Source: Paragonimus westermani (taxonomy: Eukaryota; Platyhelminthes; Trematoda; Plagiorchiida; Troglotrematidae). From it: a stretch of DNA of 64,000 nucleotides. The notes beneath the pieces are model-generated. The model ran no database searches. It had not been told where the DNA came from and was given only the letters and a program-made list of their open reading frames with translations. The DNA is taken from contig QNGE01000987.1 in NCBI GenBank assembly GCA_008508345.1, positions 127,719-191,718 on the forward strand, read 5' to 3'. This document shows, in pieces, positions 10,981 to 22,790 of this stretch. Numbering within the stretch: the first letter of the stretch is position 1; every line of letters begins with the position of its first letter. The position numbers and the translations under genes were made by a program.

Positions 10981-11330
10981 ATTAGCCCGAATACTCGGAA
11001 CAAGATTGGATATCAATGCCGTTGCACACAACTGAACAAATTGCCGAAGCTGTTAGTTAGACAACCCCAGCAGTTTGATCAACGAATTGTTTCTGGCGAA
11101 TGAATTACAATCTGATGTCGAACAGGCTAAAGACTAACTAATAGTCACATAATAAGGCAATCATACCCAAAAGAGCCCTTTCGGGCAGGCAAACTGTTGG
11201 AAAACAGTGGGAGCGAGTTGGGCTTTAATGAAGGTGATGCATGCACCATTCAAACAAAAAACAATGACCGACAATGATCGGCACAACTGTCAATTTGGCG
11301 AAGTAAAACAAAAACGTCCAGGCGAATGTC
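10981..11330 (-). repeat. Candidate 5' LTR of BEL-2 (near-identical to 1449-1798)
   Basis: This is the partner of the repeat at 1449-1798, with two mismatches in 350 bp and sharp edges. It lies about 150-200 bases upstream of the first BEL-2 gag frame on the minus strand, which is the expected LTR-leader-gag spacing. Sequence outside the tract remains weakly similar to that around 1449-1798: matching GAATNCTNTA-like words occur to the left, and GCGG-GGTTGA-like words to the right. So the true LTRs are probably longer than the identical tract. Confidence 0.55.
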
Positions 11331-11332
11331 CA

Positions 11333-14300
11333 ATTAGCTCTCAGAACCAGGGCGGTTGAGTGTGAATTCGTAAACGCTTCGGAGAATTCGGGTTAAAATT
11401 TCACATTTCTGCACTTGAATAGTCGATACCACGCCGGGTTCGACGCCCTCATAGCCTTAAACTCTACGTACTGCTGCCACCGTACCCATTCCTGTAGCTT
11501 TTCCAATGCTTATTCATTCTAGGCGATGAAACCATCGTCATTGCGCTAGCGTAGATGTCCCGGTCCATTCGTTGTAGTATAGTGGAGCTAACTATTATTT
11601 CCAGCGGTTGCTATTTCCCGCACAGTAGCCACGTTTTAGTCGTTGCCACTCGGAATGGCAACCAACCATCTCAACACCTGTTTGACCCCTCTAAGTCGAC
11701 ATATGCTTCGATGAACACTCGTCATCTTTGATGGCTTGCGTACGATAGCATGGAGAGTTCGCTCACACCCGCCTCTCTAGCGTCTCAATGTGTATTTCTT
11801 TAAATCCGCACATCTGTGTTGTTGATAGGCTGATGAATAAAGCTTGATTGCAGATTCGCCTGCCCTCTGCTCACAGTTTCCGAGCTACGTTAGCGTTGGT
11901 CATGGCGACTTCCAGACTTGCCAGTCATCAAACCGACGAACTAGCATCGAGACAGACTTGACCCAATTCAGAGCAGTCCTTTTTACGTCGTGTGCCGACG
12001 ATGACCGTTTTTTGCATTTTGGATCTCGGCGGTTCTACCGTGATAGATGAGATAGTGGAGACGAGTGCTTCACTTCATTTTAAAGGGCAGAAACCCACCA
12101 ACTCTGCGACGTTGGGTTGAACCGTCATCTAACGTTGTATTCTTATGAGGTGTGTATAGGTTCAATCCCACGGTAATTGCTGCTATTAACTTTGGTCAGG
12201 CTCAAGATTTTCGAAAAATGGCTTGCGTTTAAAAGGAAAGCAAATTAATTACGAGAGAGGAAGTGTGAACAGTGTGAAACATATGAAAGAACGAGATTAA
12301 TTAAAAAAGTCAAAATGTCGACGTGGGCTCGGACAAAAACAGGCGAACAAATCGATCAGCACAAGGGAGGAATGGCAAAAAAGATGGAGAACACCACTTC
12401 GTTTCTGTGTAGCAGAAGAATCACAACATGTACGGGAACACCACCAACCAAATCAATTTACTCGCCACCCAGCTGTGCTTATTGTGGATGTGTTTACCCA
12501 GAATGTTTGCAGTTTATTCCCGAGGTTCACTAACTAACACAACTTGTTGAGACAAACGGGCGAAAACCTGGCCGACTTCGGCGAGTTGGCCAACAGCTGG
12601 ACCCATAGTAGTCCAATAGGTTAGAGCAATGGACTTATAATTATTGTAAGCATTTCAACACTCCATCTAATGAAACTGAAATTTACGATACCACTCCCAT
12701 GTTCGCAAAGACCCATTTTCAGGGTTTCCTTTCAACTGTCATTTTGTCCTTTTCTGATTTAATGCGTCCTCGTGGTGGACGCACAATGACCTTTCTGTAT
12801 GTTTTCTGCGCTGTGAATTGGTTCGTAATGTCGTATTTACCGTATCTATTCAGTGACTGTCATGCCAGAAGCATAGCAACTGCATTTGAACTCCTAATCG
12901 TTGCGGGACGTAAGCAATGCAGCGTGTAACTGTGCACGAATTTGTACAAGTTGAGTAGAATTTCTGTGAAAGTCGAGATACATCCATAAATTAGGCTTGT
13001 GTTATGGGGATATTCATTTTCATACCTTGGACCACTTTGTGACTGTTTGAAGTTGTTTGCTTACCATAAAATTTTCTTGTTCGCAACATTTTCCAGAACA
13101 TGAGTTGTGCCGCTTGTTCTTCGTACAGTAGATTCGATCGCGGTGGAGCACATCAGACAGTTCAGGTGTGGGCGAAATTGTTTCAAGCCGACCAATAAAG
13201 CTGCGCCTACTGTAGAAATGCTCATCGCTTAATGCAGTTGAGATTGGTTTCGCAACTTTTTGGCCGATGCCTGCACGAGTCTACTTGGTGGTGATGGGCC
13301 ACCCCCGTAGGACTGCTGGCCAAAAAGTGCAAAAACCCCGGATAGACTCCGTTTTGCTCGCTGTACAGGTTCCTAGCAAGCGCCGAGGTAATGCAATCTT
13401 GTGCGTTGTAATTTCCGCAGACACGAATTTACATTGGTGATTTGGAAATGCGCATTAAAGCTGAGTTTCGAAAAGATATCTAACAACAATCATTGGTGGA
13501 AACTTTGGCAGTCGGTGCAGAGCCGTCAAGAGACTGCCAGATAACCGATAGCCTAAAGTCCACGGAGAATTTCGGTGACTGTTTGGACGTCGGCTGATGA
13601 AATATTAGGCAGTCTCGAAAGCCGTTCGCCAATGTAACGGGGTGAATTCTAACTTTTGTTCGAGGTTAGTAAGAGGTTTTTTAAAAGAAACGACGGCACG
13701 CTTCTCTGAGGTAAATAGCCATGACCGCAATCTTCCTTCTCTGGAGCTGAGTTCAAGCTCTTTAGTAAGATACAGCATGAGGAGAGCACCATAAAACAAC
13801 GTCTTTAAAGGGTGGCTACGGATTCCGCTAAGTCATGTGAGGTTCAGTAGACCAATGTCGAAATTCTTCTAGTATGCGACAATGTACCGTGTCACGCTGA
13901 GCCGGAATGTGTTGGCTGGGGAGCTGTACAATGCACACCCACTGGTACGACCAGCGCCTCATCTACTAGTGTTGAACCATACTGAGGCCGTCCGAGATCA
14001 ATGGTCAAGATGCATTCACAGGTACACCACGAGGCGTTAGTAGGAGCAAGCCCTCAGACTGTGATGAGTCCGTAGAAACGGAAATTCAAACCCCGGAACA
14101 AAACCATTTCTAACATGTAAGACATCTCCGGGGACCACTGAGTTAGGTTCTTTGGTGATGCGGAAAGATGATATACTTCAGTGGTGGACGGTTGAACTAG
14201 GCGGTCGCGACCACAAGTGCACGCCTTCTAAGTGAATTAGCAGTGCTCCTTTCGGAATAACCACAAATCCACTTAAAATTCCTACGCCGGAATCTAACAC

Positions 14301-17300
14301 TGTTCAAATTAGTGCATGGTCTATTAGTGTGCACGACTTACATCAGATTTATCTTTTTCTGCCGAAAACTCAGGAAGAGTTGAGCCATCCGCGGGTTTTA
14401 GATAGTCCGACGTTTTAGGCATGCGGTTGGAAATAGTAGGTAAACTGTTAGCACCTCGTGAAATTTGTCCTCTTTCATTATTAGCATGACTATCGGGACG
14501 ATGATATTTGCCGAGGTTTAGGCTGACCATAAAATAGTAACCTCTTCCAGTAACGCTACAACCCAGTCGACAGAAACAATCTTGTGTATGCACCCAGAGG
14601 TACAAGGGGTCCATTATCATTGCACTTTCAACGTCGGTTCTGAGCCCGCAACCGATGCACACTGACCCAGAATATTTGTCTGGTTAACTTGCATGCAGAA
14701 TGCTGTAGGAATCTTGCAGCATCTGACCGCTGGAAACCATTCCGATCATCATTTTATCCGGGAGTTCACAGAGTATGCATACTTTTAAGGGATGGTTGAC
14801 AATGGACATGCATGAGAAAGGTAGAGCCTCACTGTTTTGATTTTTCCCGGATCGGAGTGCGGTCAATCGGATGCACCCCTCTCTGTCAAAAATATGGCTT
14901 TGCATATGCCCAATACCCAACTCCCAAGGTTTGTGGAGAAACATGTTCAGCTGGCCTGAGGATATCAGACCCCAGGTCTGGTCAGTTGGAGATAACAATA
15001 ATAAAATATTGAGCAGATTTGCCTGATAATCTGTTGAGGTTTTCTTTTGTGTACAGCAGCTAGCCCAGCACCGTTCCTTTCTGTCTTTTACGTGAAGTCT
15101 CCAAGCGTGCATTGTGCACTCCAGGTGCCGTCAACCTTAAACTTTATGCAGTAACACCAGCATCGTGGTATTCTACTCACAATAGCTGTTTTCACCTTCA
15201 TCAATCCCAAAATCGCCTCTGTTGTTGTGTGAGAGAGATCTTCCAACACACTGCGGAATCATTTCGCAGAACCCATCGTGAACGGTTACTTTGAGCCGTT
15301 GAAAATTGTTTCTTAACATTGCGATTAATTTCTCCGTTCCACCACTCGGTCGCATTTGTACGGCTCCTAGCCCCAACTCGTGGGAACTTTTAACTTCGTC
15401 ACGTTAATGAATCGTTCAAGCAACCTGCTGCAAACAGACATTATGGACAACTTGGTGGTGCAGAAAATCATTCAACTATGTAACTCGCACTAGAACAGAC
15501 CTCTGCACGCTTGCTCCGCATTGATGTAGACGCCTTCTATTATAAGTAGAACTTTCATTCATTGGACCATCACTGATTCATGTAAACAACCTTTGGACCG
15601 TGCAACGTGTACTTAGTCTCAGAGAAAATATTCGTCAACCCACCGAGTCGTCAGTCTCTTGGAACCCGAGGTAACGTATTTCAGGGTGCTTTCTTCTCTC
15701 GCTCCCTGTTTCCATTTTATTGGGAAAATGGAAAATCTGTGGTGAACGGCCGCTAACCCATGCACTCGTGCTGGTACGCAGAAACTAAATCGTTGTTTCA
15801 AGGTGCACCACTGTCGTATCACTGACTCTTGTCCCGAAATCGCCCAATAGGAGAGATGTGAGACACACCGCAACCACTGATATCTTTGGTTGCCCAACTT
15901 AGTCACGCAGGACATCCGCTTTCGAGCACAAGTGTGCGTAGCGGCTTCCAATGCTCCATATTTTTGGTCAAACCACCACTCCCGGAGATGGCCTGAACCG
16001 CACGCAGCCGCAATAAAATCCGTAGTTTTTTATGTAAAATTTACTTAACCTTTATACTACAAACGTTATTTACTATAAACCGATGGTCTCACTCTCTTGC
16101 CGACATGATTCTGTAGGCGTTTTATCACCTTTCGGGTGTTGTTTTTCCTGATATGATCTGGTTTATCTTACTGTTGGATCAAGATGAGCTTCCAATCGCC
16201 TTGCTTCTCTAGACAGGAGAAGCACACCTGCCAAATCACCGCATTACTTCCAGTGTCTTTCCATCATAGACCCAGGTTATTTCCGTGGGGTCTGCAACCC
16301 GTCTTAACACCTCCTTTACGATACGCCTTCGTGCTCCTGCCATTAAAAGTGCAACAGCGTACCGTGACTCTGCGACCGTGATAGATGTTCGTAGTCATTC
16401 TGACGGCCTCACAGTCGCTGCTGGCTCACTTTGACCTTCAAGTTGTCGCTGGGTCACCTTATGATGACCAGGTCAGGAAATGCAGCGTTCTGATTTAATC
16501 TTCAGACTGACATTTCATGCGCTAAGTTAGCGCCTTGAACTGCAATAAACTATGTAACTACGTCCTATTGTGTCCTCTTGAGGCACACATTACAGTCCAG
16601 TCTACATCTGGTAAATTAAGACTCTTGCTGGAAAGCACTCTCCCAACATAAATAACCAACCGATGGCTGTTCTTTCTTTTCATGTTTAAAGGCTGCAACT
16701 TACAACCTGCATATTCAGAGTTGTTAGGTCGTCCCTGCATAATTTTCAAAGTGTTGAAACACTGAGTTGACTACTGCTCACCACAACTTCCACCTGTCTT
16801 GATTGCTTTGTGAACGGTGAGGTTCCGCTGGACTCAACAATCTGCTCATATGTCTCACTTCAGCTACATCTTAACTGATGTTATGACGCTCGACGCCGAC
16901 AACGCCAAGAACAACTTCACTTTCTTGTTCTCAGAGCTGCTCCCACGGGGGTACATCACTGAAACCTTCTCCTCACAGTAAAGCTTTTTTGTAGATTCAT
17001 CATTGCGGAGGAACAAAATGCTTTCAGACTTCACCTGTGAGAAGGGCCATATATTTTGAACCTGGCTCTAAAGTCCCCCTCAACCTGAATGGATGGCTGC
17101 GATCTTGAGTTCTGTCTTGCTTTGGATCCTAGGGTCCTAGAGACAATAAAATCAAATACTTGACTGTTGCAGTTGTGACCAAACGCCTTTCACGTTATCC
17201 GTTTATTAGCCTTCCATCTTCAGACGTGCCAAAGACTTACGGTAATTCAATGGCTTGACTGATGGGTGAGTTAAAGTTTCCAGACGATACATCCGAAGTT

Positions 17301-18790
17301 GTATTACTGCAGCTGAACGCAGCCTCATACCATCCAGCTAGGTCCCAAGTTCATATGCTACCTTCCCATCAGCGCAGAGCATGAATCCCTCGATAACAGC
17401 TAGAATTCTTCCCCTGTGACTGGATTTGACAAACTGCACCGACGCAGGCTTGAAAGCTTCTAATCCAGGACTCATTTCGTCGACACCTTTGTTATTGCCA
17501 GGCGGCATGAAATGTCAGCTTAACAGGAAACTCGCTGTAAGGTGGCACATGACCATTTTTCTGTTTCATTCATCTCCCTCACACAATATCCTGTATCACG
17601 ACTAGTTTGGTTTTTATAAAGCCGGTATGTTGTTTGCCTATAGTATCCCAGAATTATTGTTCAGTTTTGTTTCATCTACCAGTACTCCTTCACCATCTAC
17701 TCTGTCCAAGTGTCAACTTTTGAACTTTTATTAGCTTCACATTTATTCGGATCATGCCTTTTTTGTTTTCCCCCTCTACATCTAACAAGCTCACAGACCT
17801 CCGTTAGCTTGATGTTCGTGGAAAGTTTTACAGGCTTCCCACTGCTCTTCGTTTTTTGAATTTCTACTGGTTAATTCGGCAACCCAGATTAGCAAGTATC
17901 TGGGGGAAACCCGCTCCTGTCACCAAGGCTTTTCAGTCACTCGTTGCCCACCTGAATCGACCCATCACACGAACCGTGAACTGACGACACCAACATTTCG
18001 AACGTTTCGGAAACCAGTTGCCTTGTTTACCATCTCCAACCTGAGTTATCTTAATTTGGGCGGTAACCACAAGGTTACACATAAACTATCTGCAGAGAGA
18101 CTTCGAGAAAACCTCTTCGTAGTGCGGGATTCATTGCAACCTACAGTTCTGATGGTACTAGCTTTCGCATTTATCACTTTGAATCCCTCCAGTACCAACC
18201 CCGGCTAGCACTCCCCATTTCCAGAAGTGATAATCCATCGATCCAATGTCTTTCAAGGTTTTGCCAAATGCGTCCGCAAGGACCTATTTTTTACGCCTAC
18301 CATGACTATAAATCATGCTCTGAAATGTGAATCAATATTTTTGCACCATGCTTGTTAACTTCACATTGGCAAATCTCAGACTAGATGGGTAAGATGCTAC
18401 AGTATGGTGAAATGATAAACAATTTAAATTAAACGGCTTGATATTGGGATTTGAATGTAACATTTTAAATGCCTAATGACAAGGTGCACACCCTGAATTG
18501 CCTTCACCACCTGTCACACAAGTGTGTTACGAGAAGCTTGGATAGTATTATTGTCACTTCCTGCAGATACGTCGACCTCTTCGTTGAATGAAGTACCTTC
18601 AACAAAACTCTCGACCCTAATCGACGGCGAAGGTAAAAACGCAACTTATTATCAGCAGTTCCATTATTAAGCTGTCAAATGTTTTCCTCTTCCTCACCAG
18701 TCGGAAGTTTGTTATTTTTAGGTGGTGTCCAGAAGCTTATATACAGAGCTTTTGCAGACCGACTTAATGTGTATATATTCGTAGTATCAT
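11333..18790. other. Long interval without recognisable genes
   Basis: I translated both strands and saw no known domain. The longest open frames are minus-strand 14,684-15,112 and 14,324-14,662 and 15,619-15,951 (110-142 codons). They show no motif, signal peptide or repeat I can name, and their codon content does not look constrained. This is the largest stretch not explained by mobile elements. It could hold introns, intergenic DNA or elements too old to read. Confidence 0.4.
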
Positions 18791-18792
18791 TA

Positions 18793-18868
18793 ACAGCTCA
18801 GTAGCCTACCTGGTAGAACGCTTGGGTTGTTAGGTACACTGTTATTGCCCTGATTTGAATCCAGCCGA
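18793..18868 (+). pseudogene. tRNA-Asn-like pseudogene or SINE head
   Basis: The sequence has a D-arm-like TAGCCTACCTGGTAGAACGC, close to the internal A-box pattern TAGCNNAGTTGGTAGAGCGC. It then has an anticodon-like TTGTTAG, which would place GTT (asparagine) after the conserved T, and a T-arm/B-box-like GATTTGAATCC. Spacing between the boxes is right for a tRNA. The acceptor stem does not pair well and the T-arm stem is weak, so this is not a working tRNA. It is either a decayed tRNA gene or the head of a tRNA-derived SINE. I did not find a second copy in the window. Confidence 0.4.
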
Positions 18869-20029
18869 AACCGCGAAGTTTCAAAACTGGGTCTCACCTG
18901 AACATTATTGGTGGCGTTGAAGAATATGAACGGCGCAATCGTTTTCTTAAAGAATCAATCTCAATACCACGTGATCTGTGTAATTTCCTTGTGTGATACA
19001 TAAGAAAAACTAGCGTTTCGAGCCGGAAACACAGATGCCACACGGACTGCTTGATCAGAGAAGTCAGATAAAAGACATGTTTCGGCGTCAACTTGAGCAC
19101 AAAAATACTCGTGAACAACTATAGTCCTGAGGCTCCACAGTTGCCAGTGGAATGCACAAAAACGAGTTTTTGGCGGAGGGCACTACAATGTCCGCAGCCG
19201 TATCTTCCTAGGTTACTGCAGTATCTAAATACACGTCGGTTTCGACTGTTCAACTGGATATTGTTCAAGGTCTCTTCAAAAGATTTTGAACAGCTCACGT
19301 TTAAACTCTTGATATCGTCGTCACATTCAAGTGTCAGATCAAACCGAGCAACGCTTATTTATGACGTTCATCGATGAGATAGAAGTCTGGCCTTGTCGAC
19401 GTTGCGCAACTAATCTGGAACACATCTTCCCACAGCAAGTTCTCGTAGTGCAGGCGATTTCTCCTTACTGTCCGTTAAGTCTTTTTACCTGACCAAAACT
19501 TGACAATCTGTTCACTACTACTTCCAGGTGACTGACCCCTCCACTCTCCTTGCCCGAATATCATTTAAGTATGCTGTATTCAAGAGTGTATGATCTCTAG
19601 ACAGACGCATCATCACCACCATCGACAGCAGTAAACAACCATGAAGAAGGAAAACCAAATTATATGTTGGAGGCAAGGAGCAAGAGAGGGGAACGGGAAT
19701 AGACCTACTTACCAAAGCTATCTACATGTACACTTGAGCGTTCCAACTCAAGGTGCCTACACCTTGCAAACGGTCAGTCAGGCTGTAATTGAGAGTGGGG
19801 CTTCATCAGCAAGGCAGCTTCCTTACGGCTTTTACTGCCCCGCGTCATCAAGTACACTCGCCCCCACAGAAAACGCGGTCAAACATCACCAGTAGACATG
19901 CCACTAAGCTCAGTTAGCCACCTCCTAGTCTATCGTCTTAAGCCACCTCTTCTGAGTAGTTAGGTCTCCAGCGCAGGAGACGAACTCGGTCTACAGTGAA
20001 CAGCCCCTTAGTAAAGGACTTCAGTTGTT
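18869..20029. other. No recognisable gene; possible LINE-b 3' flank
   Basis: No domain is visible. By position the right-hand part may hold the 3' untranslated end of LINE-b, which is transcribed leftward, but I see no clear terminal repeat. Confidence 0.35.
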
Positions 20030-20045
20030 AACGCCAGGTCATCAC

Positions 20046-20330
20046 CTATCCACCTCGTACCTTTCGCCAGCCTTCCCCAGCGTCGGCAAAGAGTGCTCCG
20101 TGTGGCAGGCGAGTTGGTGCATCCTTATTACATGGCGTAGCTCTCTCAGTCGGCGAAAAAGTTTGACTATCACTATCAAACACCCGCTTCATAACATCGT
20201 TTCTTACTCGCTGATGCCACCCGATACGGCCAGCTGGACGTAGACATCGGTGGTCAAATACGTGAAGGCGGTGCATGTCCTCTACCCTGAGCGGCCAAGT
20301 TTCAATGTTGTAAAGTAATACGGCCCTCAA
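20046..20330 (-). pseudogene. LINE-b post-RT C-terminal segment
   Basis: The frame reads AVLLYNIETWPLRVEDMHRLHVFDH followed by RCLRPAGRIGWHQRVRNDVMKR. This is the characteristic segment just after the thumb of this LINE group (YG.ETW.LR..D...L.VFDHRCLR...I.W...V.N..(V/L)RR). It is contiguous and in frame for 94 codons. About 320 bases separate it from the recognisable polymerase, so the intervening part is shifted or shortened. Confidence 0.7.
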
Positions 20331-20649
20331 CGTTGTATGGTATGCGCGACCCTTAAGCTTTTGAGAGATACTTCTTTGTCCCCAGAGGTGTCCAAGTTGG
20401 AAAACACCGCTCCAGCCTTAGAGGTATATATTTCTAATTCATTTCTTACACCTACACCGTCGCCGCTGACGCAACATCCCAGGAGTACAAATCAGTTGGC
20501 AACTTCTATGGCCTCATCATCTAACGTTGGATCTACGTAATCATAGCAATCTCGCAGAGTCGCTTGGCATTTTGATGCTGCAAAGCGCTCTTTGATGTAC
20601 TTAGTTAGACCCATAATGGCGCTTAGCATTGGTTGCGTTGCTTGAAAGT

Positions 20650-21121
20650 TGACAAACGAGAACATCCTGTCGTCAGTTTAATCAAAGTCAGTCTTTACCC
20701 AGGTTGGAGCTGCATGCCGGCATCTTGTGAGTACCGGTGACTCCTCTATTATCTCGCCCCCGGTGAAGTTGAACAAACTTGAAGGTAGACAGCCTTAACG
20801 TGCACTGCTCCTGGTGCTGAAACTGCCAGAGAGCTCACCGCAGACACCAACCTGGACTGTATTATGGAAATAGAACGCTGACCGTATGTTCTTGTACCAC
20901 GTCGATGTACTCTTGCGTCTGAGCGAATGTGAAAGTGTAGAGCGATCCACCGAGTCTAATGCGCTTTCTAGGTTGAACATTGCTGTAATTGTTGGCCGGC
21001 GGTACACATGACACTCTTTAAGAGTTTGACGGAGGATGAAAACGTGGTCTTTACATCTCCGTCCAGTATAAAGCCCTGTCCGCTTTCCCCAGTGAATAAT
21101 TTTCGAGCTGCAGTGAGTCAT
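20650..21121 (-). pseudogene. LINE-b reverse transcriptase fragment
   Basis: The minus-strand frame 21,121-20,795 reads GRRCKDHVFILRQTLKECHVYRRP, then FNLESALDSVDRSTL. These correspond to the GRRC.DQIFTLRQ and (L)D.KAAFDSVDR motifs; the catalytic aspartate of the latter is replaced in this copy (FNLESA for FLDLKAA). The frame continues with GELSGSF and then shifts. The region near 20,690 holds a damaged catalytic box (D-stop-TDDR in place of YADD). The thumb and C-terminus follow at 20,330-20,046. Confidence 0.7.
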
Positions 21122-21963
21122 TGAAATATACTGGATGTCAAAACCAAATGACTAGAGTCAGACTAATTCCCCTATAGTTTTCGCAAGAGCCCCAGATAAC
21201 TTCCATGAATATAGGAACTTTCGTCGCGTGACACCAGCCGGGAGTGATGGTCCTGGTCGTCCAAACACGCTGAAACTAGTGAGCTAAAGCCTATACTAAA
21301 GCTTCCCCATCTTCTTCGAAAAGTGTTCATAACAAGTCATCTAGGCCAGCAACCCTACTGCACTTGAAAACCGAAATGCAACAGTGAGCAGCGGCTTTAA
21401 TGGGTGTTTTTAAATCTACCGACCAGTGTGCTACATTATAAGTTCGTGGCGGCAACACCGTGGAAGCATGAGGCCAGCTAAATTGGCCCCCAGTGTTCCG
21501 CCCACCACTCTAACCTTCTGGACTTGTTATAGTTGAGTGTCAACTGTTTCTCTGGTTGGTGTCACTGACAGACATTTGCCTTGGACCAATGGCACAGATA
21601 AGCTGGATGAGTTTGCTGATATTCTCTGGAGTAGAAGCAGTCTCTGTTTCTTCAATTTTCTCTACTGACCAAGCCTCATGATCAGCCGTTGTACTAAGTT
21701 TCAGTTTCCTACTGATATTTCTCCTTGATTTCATGTGTGAAATAGCGGGATAGATGTTCCGTCTGACTCCTAGCAAATTCATCGATTTCCCCGAGATCCA
21801 GTGCCTGTTCAACCCATGCTACCATGTGCCGCATGGAACTGTACTTTCTTCCCGAATGGCCTGTGAGATTTGATTACAGCAGCTATTAGGATCTTCAGGG
21901 TGAGAACTGGTGAGTTGATTTTGTACATACGCTTTACCGATGGTAAAGCCAGTTTCTCAGCAG

Positions 21964-22790
21964 CTAGTCGTTGCTGTTGGTGGGGTCGTTGCCAAGCAAA
22001 AGTAAAACCGAAACGACAGAGCACCATCGCATGACCTGAATCCGAGCGCGTTCTTTATTAAGAACGACATTCTTGGATGGAACCCAGTCACCCATAGCTG
22101 GCGTCGGTGTGGTCCATCTGAGACCTAGCCTCAATCGGAGAAGGCGGGCACCAAGGATATCAGTGACGTGCGCAACGCTTAAAACTAGTACTGGCTGGCT
22201 GTACCCAACACACAGCTGCAAAATAAGCCCGCCACTACCCCATCGATGTGACAATATCCCAACCATGCCGTCCAGAAGAGATTTGACATAACCAAGGCGC
22301 CCGACCTGGGCACTCATATCTCCGGCCAGAGCGATTATATCGGACCCACGTGTCGACCGAAAGAAAACGACCAGGTTTGCGTAAAAGGAGTCCTTGACAC
22401 CGACGTCACCACAGTCAGTAGCATTGTAAGCGGACACAATGAATAGATTTCTGAAAGTCCTGCGTCCAGGGCTTGCCTTAACAGCACCTGCCAGGCGGAC
22501 GGAAGAACGTCTACTGCTAACAGGAATCCAATCCACCAATGTGGCTGTGGCCGTCGTGCTGGAAGCTATACCTACTCCAGCATGACCCGTTACGACAGCC
22601 GTGGAGTCACCCAAAGTGTATAGCCAGTATTGGGTAAACAATGCGGTTGTTGGTAGTTCTATACGTTGACTACTATTCTGGATTTAGGTCCTCCGGATAC
22701 AGCAGACATCGACATGCAACCAGTCTGACGTCCGTGCGAGACAGGCTCGCTGACTTACCTCGTTTAGAGTGCGAACATTGTAGGCACCTA
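21964..22790 (-). pseudogene. LINE-b endonuclease domain
   Basis: The N-terminus begins near 22,782 with YNVRTLNEVSQRACLAR, then DWLHVDVCCI, as in the N.RTL......LA..L....(I/V)D.C.(V/L)(S/Q)E start of these endonucleases. A frame with ALFTQYWLYTLGDS follows, then TGHAGVGIA, LVDWIPVSSR, FIVSAYN and DIIALAGDMSAQVGRLG. The last is the metal-binding GD(M/F)NAQ(V/I)G motif with N changed to S. The expected SDH near the end is degraded. The long frame 22,641-21,964 covers most of the domain, so this part is comparatively well preserved. In life the enzyme nicks chromosomal DNA to start target-primed reverse transcription. Confidence 0.75.

Larger units (their letters stand above)
1449..11330 (-). 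mobile_element. BEL-2: fragmented BEL/Pao LTR retrotransposon, carrying nested insertions
   Basis: This is a composite call. Minus-strand fragments read, in the order expected for a BEL/Pao element, gag (about 10.8-10.0 kb), a protease/linker zone, reverse transcriptase (9.25-9.0 kb), the end of the reverse transcriptase and RNase H (3.75-3.08 kb). They are flanked by two direct repeats at 10,981-11,330 and 1449-1798 that would serve as 5' and 3' LTRs. A plus-strand LINE of about 3.7 kb (LINE-a) separates the two halves of the polymerase. The integrase is not recognisable and is probably deleted, with a solo LTR from another family now near the 3' end. All frames are broken, so the element is dead. 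The LTR assignment is an inference from position and orientation. The domain order is visible directly in translations. Confidence 0.55.
20030..22790 (-). mobile_element. LINE-b: RTE/CR1-like non-LTR retrotransposon
   Basis: Minus-strand fragments occur in the proper order: endonuclease (about 22,790-21,990), a linker, reverse transcriptase (about 21,121-20,650) and the post-RT region (20,330-20,046). The total of about 2.75 kb is short of a complete element and the frames shift several times. The protein style, with ETWPLR.ED..RL.VFDHRCLR after the polymerase, is that of a common flatworm LINE group and differs from LINE-a/d. It is a single dead copy in this window. Confidence 0.75.

Noticed and set aside
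14684..15112. 142-codon minus-strand frame as a host exon
   Set aside because: No recognisable domain, no supporting splice-site pattern and no neighbouring exon; open length alone is not enough.
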